64,000 bases of DNA from Chamaecrista fasciculata (Eukaryota; Streptophyta; Magnoliopsida; Fabales; Fabaceae), in contig QANZ01035015.1 of the NCBI GenBank assembly GCA_003254925.1, positions 199,818-263,817 of the forward strand. Reading direction: 5' to 3'. The notes beneath the pieces were generated by a model. It saw only the letters and a list, made by a program, of their open reading frames with translations, did not search any database and was not told where the DNA came from. Shown in pieces: positions 45,147 to 55,627 of the stretch (the stretch's first letter is position 1; every line of letters starts with the position of its first letter). A program made the position numbers and the translations under genes.

Positions 45147-47414
45147 TGTTGTAGATTTTAAGGCTTATTTAGAAGTCCCTCACGAATGGGTAATCAACGA
45201 GAAAATTTCAGAAGGCTCAAGATAACTCTTGCGTCGTTGTGTGGGCCGCCGGCCCAAGTAGGAGAGTCCCACGGCGCACGCAAGTTTAGAAGGGAAAGAT
45301 ATGTCTTGGACGACAAGTATTCAAGATATCAAGATATAGCGAAGATAATTCGGAAATCTCGCTGAGTCGTGGATCTGCGCCAGCAGCGCAAATTCAAATT
45401 TTTGTTCCTTGATTTGCGGACCAAGTAGACTACTCAGGCCTATAAATAGAACTCGACTCTCTCATTTGTATTTGTGCTTAGATTGGGGAAATCCCAAAAT
45501 TTGTATTCTCTCTTCTCTTATAATAATATTGGCAGTGCTGGCTGGAGACGTAGGCATAATTGGCTGAACTCCGTGATCAAATCTTGTGTGTTCTTTCTTC
45601 CTCCTTATTTCTTTTCTTAGTTCGTCGATAATATTCAATACGTTTGGGTGGGATATTCTGTATTTCGCATATATCCCCGCAACAAGTGGTATCAGAGCCA
45701 GGTTCGTCCTAGGCTTGTTTCGTATTGTATTGAATATTATTATTTGAGTCTGATATGACGAGAGAAACTCCGACCGCTCGTGCAAAGTCCTCAACTCCAT
45801 CAACGTGGACAAGGACTCCGTTGCAGAGCACCAGATTTGCAGTGGAGATATTTGATGGCACCAGTCATTTCGGCATTTGGCAAGGTGAGGTTCTAGACAC
45901 TTTGTTTCAACAAAATCTAGATCTCGCTGTTGAAGAGAAGAAACCAGACAAAGTGGATGAGAAGGAATGGAGCACAATGAACCAGTTGGCTTGTGGAACA
46001 ATTCGTTCGTGCCTATCCAGAGAGCAGAAATATGAATGAGACATCTGCTCACAAATTGTGGAAGGCTTTGGAGGATAAGTTTATGAAGAAGAGTGGCCAG
46101 AACAAACTCCTCATGAAGAAAAGACTGTTCCAATATGAGTACCGGTCAGGTTCATCTTTAAACGAGTATATTATTGTTTTTAATCAGTTAGTTGCAAATT
46201 TGTTAAATTTAGATGAAGTGTTTAAAGATGAAGATTTAGCTTTGATGTTGTTATCATCACTCCCTGATGAATTTGAACATTTAGAAACCACTTTACTTCA
46301 TGGAAAAGGAAATGTATCTTTAGATGCTGTTTGTTCAGCCTTGTATAGCTATGATTTGAGACAACAGGAGAAAATGAGGAACAAATCAGCAGTTGCTGAT
46401 GAAGCTTTAGTGGCCAGAGGACGACATCAAAATCAGAAGAAGGGAAGCAGAGGTAGATCCAAGTAAAAGAGCCGAGTTGCCAAGGATGAGTGTGCTTTCT
46501 GTAAAGAGAAAGGACACTGGAAGAAAGACTGCCCGAAGCTGAAGAAGAAAGGAAAAGCTCCTCAAGATGCAAATGTAGCGGAATGTACAAGCAAGACCTC
46601 AGAGTGTACGTTGGTAGTATCACCAACAAATTCCCATTCAAATGAATGGATCTTGGATTCTGGTTGCACTTATCATATGTCTCCTGTTCGAGAGTGGTTC
46701 TTTGATTACGAAGAACTAAATGGTGGAGTTGTTTACATGGGAAACGACAATCCATGTAAAACAGTTGGGATAGGTTCGATCAGACTGAGGAATAAAGATG
46801 GATCCGTCACAGTGCTGCGGAATGTTCGGTACGTTCCAACTTTGAAGGATAATCTCATTTCCCTTGGGGCCTTAGAAGCAAATGGCCTAGTTGTGACTAT
46901 GCGAGATGAGATGCTCAGAGCAACTTCCGGAGCATTGGTGATGTTGAAAGGCATCCGTAAGAATAATCTGTATTACTATCAAGGTAGTATAGTAGTTGGG
47001 GCAGCAGTAGCAGCTATAGCAGCGTCTAGTAGCAAACGAGATATCAAGATACAGCGAAGATAATCCGGAAATCTCGCTGAGCCGTGGATCTGCATGCGAC
47101 AACGGCGCATCCAACGGCGCAGATTCAAATTTTTGTTCCTTGACTTGCGGACCAAGTAGACTACTCAGGCCTATAAATAGAACTCGACTCTCTCATTTGT
47201 ATTTGCGCTTAGATTGGGGAAATCCCAAAATTTGTATTCTCTCTTCTCTTATAAAATATTGGCAGTGCTGCCCGGAGACGTGGGCATAATTGGCTGAATT
47301 CCGTGATCAATCTTATGTGTTCTTTCTTCCTTCTTATTTCTTTTCTTAGTTCGTCGATAATATTCAATACGTTTGGGGTGGAATATTCTGTATTCCGCAT
47401 ATATCCCCGCAACA
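45147..47414 (+). mobile_element. Copia-type LTR retrotransposon fossil
   Basis: Parts in order: 5' LTR 45147-45684 (TGTTGTAG to CAACA, with a CTATAAATAG promoter box), primer binding site TGGTATCAGAGCC at 45687-45699 (initiator tRNA-Met), gag region about 45755-46466 with an UBN2-like core (LWKALEDKFMKKSG, LLSSLPDEFEHLETT), a CCHC zinc knuckle about 46489-46531, the start of the aspartic protease (WILDSGCTYHMSP) about 46640-46690, and a partial 3' LTR about 47038-47414. Integrase, reverse transcriptase and RNase H are absent. It is broken, with several breaks in what remains. The shared LTR parts differ by only a few percent, suggesting an age of a few million years at usual plant rates. No target duplication was identified. 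Confidence 0.88.
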
Positions 47415-48894
47415 AATGTAAGAGGACATTTTGATTATATTCTATTGATCTATATTTATTCTTTGCTACAATATAAAAAAACTCTCATTAATTTTAGTAA
47501 TTTTGTAAAAAAAAAACTTAATTTATGAAAATAACTCACTCTCTTAAATTTTTATTTAAAATATATTTTTTTTATAATTTAATAATTATTATAATATTTT
47601 TACATCAATCCACACTAAATTAAATTAACTATTGTGATCATTTATAGTAATAAAAAGGTAAATTTTTATAATTAAAATCTTAAAAAAATATTAATTGAAC
47701 AAATTTTAAAATTCAAAGGATTTCTTATATATTAACCAAAAGTTCATTAAAAGTTTTTACATTTTAGCTATATATTTTTTTTGTTCTTTTTGTCGAATAC
47801 CACTATGCCATGCATCCATTGAATCAAACAAACCAAAGATGACCCATGTGCTTTTGTATTCTCGAATGAAGTTCATGTTTGAATCAAACAAACCAAAGAT
47901 GACCCATGCCATGATGTCACTCGTACTACTGCCAACGGAAACTAACCATTTTCCCTTGAAATAAAGAACAATACAGGAGGCTTCACAACTCTTAATTTTA
48001 TAATATGTTTTTTTTTTTGCCATTAATTTTATAATATGTTCAATATATATAAATGATAAATATTGCTCAAATGCAGCATTTAAAAAATATCTGCTGCGCC
48101 ACACATATACAATTGTTCGAACTTCGAATTCACACGCTAAAAAATATCCCTTTGTTCTTTTGTTTTAATTATTTTTTTCCGTCATTGATATCTTGATATA
48201 TCAATCATCCACCCTCTTCCTTCACGTACGATTATTTAAAGTTAACAATCCTGATTTGATTTTTTTTTTGTTGACATTATTCTCTTGTGTTATTTTTCTA
48301 ATGATCTGGAGAAAAAAAAAATTGATAACTAACAACGCACTTCTGAAAGTTTTGGATATGCGTTTTCATGTATACCCTGTTGTATTAAAATATTATTGGA
48401 AGAAATTCTGACGATCTTTTGGCCTGAAACCCAAGAAGGGTCATTTTCTGTCATGTCTTGTTGTTTGTCCGTTTACATCTAAAATAAGATCAACTATCAT
48501 ATATAGTAACTGTTTCTGATTTTTATGTTTTGCTACAATCATATAAACGATGGAAATATATCCATTACAAATATCATTTTACTGTATTATATATATCCAA
48601 GATGTCCATTATCAATCCGAATGGGTAAGATTGACAATGTATATAGTAAAGAATCAAATTAAAAACTGAAAGTTTGATCTAATTGGTGCAAGGTGATAAC
48701 TGGTGGTGGTGGAGACATAGATATATATTTTAACTAGCTGAGACTTTGTACCTACCTACCAAGTTGATGCTTAACCACCCTAATTAATAATATAAGATTT
48801 CAGTGCAAGTTGTGACACCACTAACAAGGTGCTTGTGCAAATATGTACATAATATATATACATATATCACAAATTAAAGACGGGCTTTGAGTTA
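47415..48894. other. Intergenic with a 60-bp-period duplication
   Basis: AT-rich DNA. A 29-base segment starting TGAATCAAACAAACCAAAG occurs at about 47820-47848 and again exactly 60 bases later at 47880-47908. An open frame crosses it on the reverse strand but has no domain. No gene supported. Confidence 0.5.
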
Positions 48895-49246
48895 GTGAAA
48901 AGTATTAATTTTGTCTTTAAATTTTATATCAACCGTTAATTTTGTTCTTAATGTTTCATATTTTGGTCAATTTTATCATTTATTCTTAATTTAATCAAAT
49001 ATTAACAACAAAATCTACGTAGCTCATGATATGTAATATAAAATTAATAGAAAAAGAAACTCAAATCCAAATTTAAATTGAAAAACAAGATACAATCTGT
49101 CATTAATTTATTGAGAAGAGTTAGACAAATAATAAAATTGACCAAAATATAAAATTTTAAGAACAAAAATGATCCTGAAAAAATTAAAAACGAAATCAAC
49201 GGTTAGTGTAAAATAAAATTTGTGAACAAAATTAATACTTTTCCCC
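48895..49246. mobile_element. Foldback repeat, full-length copy
   Basis: The left end GTGAAAAGTATTAATTTTG mirrors the right end (reverse strand GGGGAAAAGTATTAATTTTG). Related to 41798-42075. Target duplication unclear. Confidence 0.6.
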
Positions 49247-50071
49247 TTTTAATTTATATAAGTGATATCCATTGCTAAAGCATCCTAGTATCGGCGAACA
49301 TGGAGCTCCCAGGTATATACTCAATGGCATGCATTAGTGATGTTTAGTTTCACTTTCACTTTTCTTTTTGAAGTGCCATTCTGATTTGAAGTTTAGAATT
49401 TCGTGTGGGACAAGAGCACTGAAAATGGTACACAACAAATGCCATATGATGCTGGACGATGTTACACACCTAGCTAACAGCCCATTGATCTGATATGATG
49501 ATTTGCTTTTCTTTTTTATGATCAAGTAATTAATGCGTTGTGGGGCATATAACTCTATAGATATTCTTGGTGAAATAACTCTAGATATTCAACACTACTA
49601 TATATATCTACAGATGAAGTCATGCTTCATCATTGCTTACTATCCCTTTGCCTAAATGATGAAATATACCTCTCAAAGCCACAAGCCCTGTCACAATTTC
49701 ACTATATATATAATTGTGCTCCCCAATGCTGCCCATTAGATTTTTGTCCCCAATTTCACTGCTAGCTGTTTCTGTTTTGTTTTTTAATACAATTCCCATG
49801 TTTATGAAAAAGAAAAAAAAAAGTTGTCCCATACGTACGAATTATTCAAATATTTCATTTATTCAATTTGTCTTCTAACTAGTAGCAATGAATAAACGTA
49901 TATTGCTTAGTCTCTAAATTAGAAAAAATATAACAATATAATTCAATCTTACAAATTTTAGTTTATATTAATTTTTTAAAGTGTGGAGCAATATACAATC
50001 TATTTTTTTTTAATTACATCCATATTTTAGAGACTAACTTGTAAGGATTAAATAAAAAATTATATTAAATT
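49247..50071. other. Intergenic, no feature seen
   Basis: AT-rich DNA without a supported gene or bounded repeat. Confidence 0.5.
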
Positions 50072-50080
50072 CATAATTTT

Positions 50081-50621
50081 GGTCAAAATATCATTTTTGG
50101 TCCTCAAGCTATAGGGTTAGTTCCGTTTTGGTCATAAAAATTTATTTTGTTACATTTTGATCCTCATATTTTTTTCATGTATTCTATCACTAATAAAAAA
50201 TGTGATTCTTTTTTTTAGTTTGTATCATTAGTTCTCAGCTAAACACTTAATTTGGATAATTTTTCTCTCATAGATATCTTAATAAGTGAGAAAGAAAAAT
50301 TTTTATTCTTAAAAAATAAAATTAATCATAAATTTATTTTCAATTTATAATAAAGAAGGAATTTTTTTTTTCTCTTTGTCAACTTACTTATTATTATATA
50401 TATAAGAGAAAAATAATTTATCTCATATGTCTAAAATAGAATTAACGGTAGAAATAAAACGAAATCATATTTTGAATTAATTAATAACACGTAAAATAAA
50501 TAAGGAAGTTTGAAAATCAAAATATAACAAAAATATTTGAAGACCAAAACATAACAAAAATAAGTTTTAAAACCAAAACAAAATTCATCATATAATTTAA
50601 AGACCAAATAAAATTTTGACC
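50081..50621. mobile_element. MULE-like foldback element, 541 bp
   Basis: Ends GGTCAAAATATCATTTTTGG and, on the reverse strand, GGTCAAAATTTTATTTGG. Perfect 9-bp duplication CATAATTTT (50072-50080, 50622-50630). Interior GGTCCTCA motifs are inverted between halves. It resembles 59348-60060 in style. Confidence 0.8.
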
Positions 50622-50630
50622 CATAATTTT

Positions 50631-51250
50631 TAAACAGGGGGGAGGGGGCATTTGGTACACTGATTGAAAAAATAGTCTCGGGATTAGGAGCTCCGGCATA
50701 GACTAATCTTGCGTTTAGTACGCGAATTAAAAAATTAGTCTAGGGAATATTGTATTCCCAGGAGTAGCATAATTTCTTAAAATAGCTATTTTCTAATCTC
50801 ACCGCAAGGAGTGGGATTAGTCTAATCCCATGAGATGGGATTTTTTTTGTCCACCTAAAATGACTAATTTACCCTCATTAAACTTAGCTAGTTAAATTTT
50901 TTTTTACAAACTCTTTTCATCTCTCATTTAATTTCATTCTCTTTGTCAAACCTAACTAATTAAGTTTTATTTTGACAATTATAGTTACATTTTGAGCAAT
51001 GATTTTTTATACTATTTTTTAATTTTAAGAATTATGACATTATGTTTTAAAATCGTATTTTCTTGATAAATCATCAATGATGTAAAAATAAAGAACATTT
51101 TTTCAAAGTATTCTTATTAATTGTTTTGGAGAATTTTTGCATTTGATAAGTTATTATTATTTGAGAATAGAAAGTCAAGGGCATATTTGAAAAAATATTA
51201 AATATTTCTAAGATTATCAAAGTTGAACAAAACACAAGATTGTAATAGTC
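50631..51250. other. Intergenic, no feature seen
   Basis: AT-rich DNA; a short A/G-rich part near 50636-50650 and inverted GTCTCGGGATTAGGAG/CTAATCTC-like motifs at 50670-50830 are not resolved into an element. Confidence 0.45.
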
Positions 51251-51265
51251 AAATGAATATTGCAA

Positions 51266-54200
51266 GTGTTATTCCTAGAGTGTTATTCCTAGAGTCTTTC
51301 CTTCCCTGAAGCTACTGTAAGTGTTATTCCTAGAGTCTATTCTGATCATCATCCTCTCCTTCTTAGAGTTCATCCCCCCCCCCCCCTTCTTATATTAATA
51401 GACCTTTTAGGTTTGAAGCTATTTGGTTTACGCATGATTCTTTTTCGGAATTTGTTAAAAATCATTGGAATAATCATATTGATTGGTGTACAAATATTAG
51501 CAATTTTACCAATAACATCAAAACTTGGAACAAGGATGTTTTTGGTCACATAAGTAGGAAAAAAAGGCGTATTCTAAACAGGCTCCAAGGGATACAAAAA
51601 GATAATAGCTACTCCAAAAATCGGTTTTTACAAAAACTAGAACAGGACCTTCAAGTTGCACTAAGTAGTATTCTTATGCAAGAAGAAATTCTTTGGCAAC
51701 AAAAGTCCAGATGTCAATGGCTTATACAGGGGGATAGGAATACTCGTTACTTCCATACGAAAACCATCATTAGGAGAAGGAAAAATAGGATTAGAATGTT
51801 AAAAAACCAAAATGGGATTTGGGTTGATAATGTTGATGATATTAAGGATTTGACTATTTCTTATTTTTCTAACCTTTTCAATGAAGACAGGGTTTCCAGG
51901 GGCTGGTTTTCCTCCTCTGGGCAGCTGCAGCAGTTTCCGAGTGAAGTTTTGTACAAGCTGGATGACCCCCCTTCTAGGGAGGAACTTAGATATGCTCTTT
52001 TCTCGATGGGGGGTACAAAAGCCCCGGGTGATGATGGCTATCCTGCTGTTTTTTTCCAAAAAAATTGGGAAACTGTCAATAATAGTATGTATGATGTGGT
52101 TGTGAAAGCTTTTAACAATGAGTATAACTTAGAGGAAATTAACAAAACTCTGATTGTTCTTGTTCCTAAGATTGAGAGTCCTGAATTTATTAGTCAATTT
52201 AGGCCTATATCTCTATGCAATGTCATTTATAAATGCATTTCAAAAATAATTGTCAATCGGCTTAAACACTTTTTACCTGCTTGGGTCTCTCCCCTCCAAG
52301 CTAGCTTTGTCCCTGGTAGAAGTATTCAGGACAATATTATTATAGCTCAGGAAATGCTTCATAGCATGAGAAGACTTAATGGAAAAAATGCATATATGGC
52401 AATTAAAATTGATCTTGAAAAAGCCTATGATAGAGTCAATTGGGGGGCAATTGCTAATGTAATAGCCGAGTTAAATATTCCCCCTAAAATGCAAACTCTG
52501 ATCATGAATTGTATTTCCTCCACTTCTTACAATATTATTTGGAATGGGAATAAAACTAACACTTTCAAGCCTTCTAGAGGTCTTAGACAGGGTGATCCTC
52601 TCTCTCCCTATTTGTTTGTGATGTGCCTTGAAAAATTATCTCAACTTATTGGAAAGAATATGGAACTTGGAAACTGGAAAACCCTTAGAGCTGGCCGGTC
52701 TGGGCCTCCTATTTCTCACTTATTTTTTGCAGATGATATTATTCTTTTTGGGGAGGCAACTGAAACCCAACTTGATTGTATGACTGAGTGTTTAAATCTT
52801 TTTTGCAATGCCACGGGGCAGAAAGTTAATGTTGAAAAAACCAGAATTTTCTTCTCTAAGAATGTTAATAGTGCTTTAAGGGATCAGATTGTATTTAAGT
52901 CTGGTTTTATTTATACTAATGATTTGGGGACTTATCTTGGTATGCCTCTTCTCCATGGGAGGCAAACCAAGAGAGACTTCGCTCGTGTTCTTGACAAAAT
53001 TAACTCTAAGCTTGCAGGATGGAAAGCTAATTGTCTGTCCTTTGCTGGACGTGTCACCCTCGCTAAATCGGTGATATCTTCTATTCCCTACTATTCTATG
53101 CAATCTACTAGGATTCCTAAATCCGTCTGTGCTGAGATTGAGAAAATTCAAAGGAACTTTATATGGGGTCATGATAATATTAACCGTAAAGCTCATACAA
53201 TTAATTGGGAAATGATGTGTAGAGATAAAAATTGTGGGGGACTTGGAATTAAACATCTTTCTGAAATGAATGACTCTTTTCTTATGAAAATTGGTTGGAA
53301 TGTTAAATCCAAACCGGATAATATTTGTAGTAAGGTCCTAATCGGCAAGTATGGTAGGGGGTGTGACTTGAGCAGGAATATTATTGTGAAAACCAGCGAT
53401 TCTCTCCTTTGGAAAGAAATTGCCAAACTTTGGAATGCTATTTTACTTGGGGAAAAATGGATTGTTGGGGATGGTTCCACTGTTAGATTTTGGATTGATA
53501 ATTGGGGCAATAGAAATGAACCCCTTATTCATAGTATCAATATGTCTATTCCTGATTATGCTCTTATGCAAACGGTTAAAGATATGACTACGAATAATGG
53601 AAATTGGGATTTCGATTTTCTAAAAGCCACTCTCAATCCTCAGTGCCTTAATAGTTTTCTATCTGAGACTTGCCCTGCGGCTTCTAGGGGAAGGGATATA
53701 TGTGTTTGGGGAGGAACTAGCAATGGTGACTTCTCTGTTAAATCAGCCTATTCATTTAGAGTTAAAACCTTCCCTAAAGATCAATTATATTCGAAAATTT
53801 GGAAACTTGACATTCCTGAAAGAGCTAGACATTTTATTTGGTTTACTTCTCATAACAGACTTTTAACTAGGGAATTATGCCATAATTGGTTTGGGGGCTC
53901 ACCTTGGTGTTACAAATGCCCAAATGTTGTGGAATCTACCCTGCATGTTCTCCGTGACTGTCCTGAGGCCTCATCTATCTGGAAATCCTTAGTTGATCCT
54001 AGACACTATGGAATTTTTTATGGGTCAGATTTAAAGGTTTGGATTACTACTAATTTGGACAATTGCTTATGTGCAGATACGAGTGTTACCTGGAGTAGAG
54101 TTTGGGCAATTGCTGCTTGGAAAATCTGGTCCTGGAGAAATTCTGATGTTCACAGGGACGATTTCAAAAGACCCTACAAGCCAGATGAGGTTATCAGAAG

Positions 54201-54938
54201 CATAATTCAAGATTATGATAAAGGCAAAATTGATGTCAGCTCTGAGTTCACACACATACCGCGTATCCCTGTCCAGATTGCGTGGAGTTGCCCTCAGAGA
54301 GGGTGGTTCAAACTGAATTCAGATGGTGCTCTCCGCCGTTTGTCCCTCACGGCGGGGTGTGGTGGTTTAATCAGGGACGATAATGGTTGCTGGGTTGCGG
54401 GTTTTTACCGTTACCTCGGCGACTGCTCAGTTCTCAAGGCCGAATCTTGGGGACTCCTTGAGGGGCTAAGGCTCGCTGCTGATTATGGTGTTCACTGCAT
54501 CGAGATCGAGTGCGACTCTTTGGTGCTGGTTAACGCCGTTCGCAGTGGGATTGCCTCAATTTCTGACATCAGTAGCATCTTGACGGATATTGGGTTGAGC
54601 CTCCGTCTGTTCCAGCGATGGACCGTTGCTCACAGGTGGAGGGAAGCGAACACGTGCGCAGATTTCCTTGCAAATTTGGCCTGCGATACTCGACAGGAGG
54701 GTGGTGTGCAGCGTCTTGCGTCGCCGCCGGCCGGTTTGCTTCACCTTCTCCATCTCGACAGAATCGGGTCTGGTGACTGTCGCTATGTTCATCCGCCATG
54801 ATTAGGGTTCTCTCTTTGGCTCGTGTCTGCATTTGCTGCTCGAGTCATTGCTGTTTTTTTTTGTTTTTGTTTGCTGCTTTTTTCTGCTTTTGGCTTTTGG
54901 GCTTGTTTGGCCCTTAAGCCCGCATTCCACCAAAAAAA
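51266..54938 (+). mobile_element. L1-type LINE, 5'-truncated, young
   Basis: Flanked by a perfect 15-bp duplication, AAATGAATATTGCAA (51251-51265 and 54939-54953), and ending in an A-run. It starts in the last part of the endonuclease (SDHHPLLLRVH) and continues through reverse transcriptase, a zf-RVT region and an RNase H. Its first bases contain three copies of GTGTTATTCCTAGAGT (about 51266, 51281, 51321), of which the third is native; the other two look like filler from the insertion. A run of 13 C (51374-51386) separates the endonuclease piece and the main frame, which are out of phase by one base, the expected result of slippage in the C run. Confidence 0.92.
51676..54801 (+). CDS. LINE ORF2 part: reverse transcriptase and RNase H
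   Basis: Uninterrupted 1041 codons from the first ATG; the frame is open from 51367, so the ATG at 51676 is only the first Met of a truncated ORF2. Motifs: KAPGDDGYPAVFF, FRPISLCNVIYK, SFVPGRSIQDNI, KIDLEKAYDRVNW, GLRQGDPLSPYLF and the catalytic FADD with Asp at 353-354. A zf-RVT segment follows (about 700-800, WKLDIPERARHFIW, CYKCPNVVESTLH). The C-terminal RNase H (about 905-1025) has its acidic set in NSDGA, KAESWG, ECDSL and ADFLA. Endonuclease is missing, so the copy could not move by itself. Absence of any stop in over 3 kb fits the perfect target duplication and indicates recent insertion. Confidence 0.93.
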   Translation: MQEEILWQQKSRCQWLIQGDRNTRYFHTKTIIRRRKNRIRMLKNQNGIWVDNVDDIKDLTISYFSNLFNEDRVSRGWFSSSGQLQQFPSEVLYKLDDPPSREELRYALFSMGGTKAPGDDGYPAVFFQKNWETVNNSMYDVVVKAFNNEYNLEEINKTLIVLVPKIESPEFISQFRPISLCNVIYKCISKIIVNRLKHFLPAWVSPLQASFVPGRSIQDNIIIAQEMLHSMRRLNGKNAYMAIKIDLEKAYDRVNWGAIANVIAELNIPPKMQTLIMNCISSTSYNIIWNGNKTNTFKPSRGLRQGDPLSPYLFVMCLEKLSQLIGKNMELGNWKTLRAGRSGPPISHLFFADDIILFGEATETQLDCMTECLNLFCNATGQKVNVEKTRIFFSKNVNSALRDQIVFKSGFIYTNDLGTYLGMPLLHGRQTKRDFARVLDKINSKLAGWKANCLSFAGRVTLAKSVISSIPYYSMQSTRIPKSVCAEIEKIQRNFIWGHDNINRKAHTINWEMMCRDKNCGGLGIKHLSEMNDSFLMKIGWNVKSKPDNICSKVLIGKYGRGCDLSRNIIVKTSDSLLWKEIAKLWNAILLGEKWIVGDGSTVRFWIDNWGNRNEPLIHSINMSIPDYALMQTVKDMTTNNGNWDFDFLKATLNPQCLNSFLSETCPAASRGRDICVWGGTSNGDFSVKSAYSFRVKTFPKDQLYSKIWKLDIPERARHFIWFTSHNRLLTRELCHNWFGGSPWCYKCPNVVESTLHVLRDCPEASSIWKSLVDPRHYGIFYGSDLKVWITTNLDNCLCADTSVTWSRVWAIAAWKIWSWRNSDVHRDDFKRPYKPDEVIRSIIQDYDKGKIDVSSEFTHIPRIPVQIAWSCPQRGWFKLNSDGALRRLSLTAGCGGLIRDDNGCWVAGFYRYLGDCSVLKAESWGLLEGLRLAADYGVHCIEIECDSLVLVNAVRSGIASISDISSILTDIGLSLRLFQRWTVAHRWREANTCADFLANLACDTRQEGGVQRLASPPAGLLHLLHLDRIGSGDCRYVHPP

Positions 54939-54953
54939 AAATGAATATTGCAA

Positions 54954-55627
54954 AATAATTTCATGACTGTTTTAACTCATCAAAACAGATATTTTTATAT
55001 TCATAAGAATCATATTTCTGAGAATCACATTTCCATGAATATATTTCTCAAGATTAAAAAATAATTCGTGTACCAAGCCCGCTAAAGAGTAAAATTATAT
55101 TTTCATATATCAAATTGTTAACTTTTGTATACTTTTGCAATTGTTTTGAAGAAAAAGCCCATCGACAGTGAGTGCTACCGACAGATTCAAAGGACGGGCT
55201 GCAAATTACAAACATTCACTTAAAAAATGTTACTTTTTTTCTTTTTGGTTACTAAAAAATGTTACTTTTACTTTTTCAATTTATATAACAATAAACCGAG
55301 GCCAAAAACTCTTTGTGGTCACTGGTAAAGCGAAAAGTGGTCTGCACTGGACGATCATGATATTATATATATCATTACAAGAAAGTACAAATTTACAATT
55401 ACAAGTGCTAATAACAGTCGACTTCCCACCACTTCTTATGATAACTACTGGATTTATACTTCTCGATTTTAAAAAAAGAAAATCGATTAGAATACAACAG
55501 GATCACACTATCCAAAAACCTGCTGCTTCTACAAACAAATTAAAAGAACAAACATAAACCTAATAAAAATGAAGAAATTAATTGACACTAATTAAGTATT
55601 ACAATGATTCTCATTTTAATTAAGTAA
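54954..55627. other. Intergenic, BT gene 3' flank
   Basis: AT-rich. The part next to 55628 is the 3' UTR of the BTB-TAZ gene on the reverse strand. An open frame at 55168-55557 has no domain and is not taken as a gene. Confidence 0.5.

Noticed and set aside
47757-48104. 115-codon reverse frame with a repeated WVIFGLFDS
   Set aside because: The repeat is just the 60-bp DNA duplication in translation; no domain, poor composition.
48895-49246. 9-bp duplication for this foldback
   Set aside because: The best flanking match was 6 of 9 in T-rich DNA, no better than chance.
55168-55557. 129-codon frame left of the BT gene
   Set aside because: No domain or conservation signal, and AT-driven composition.
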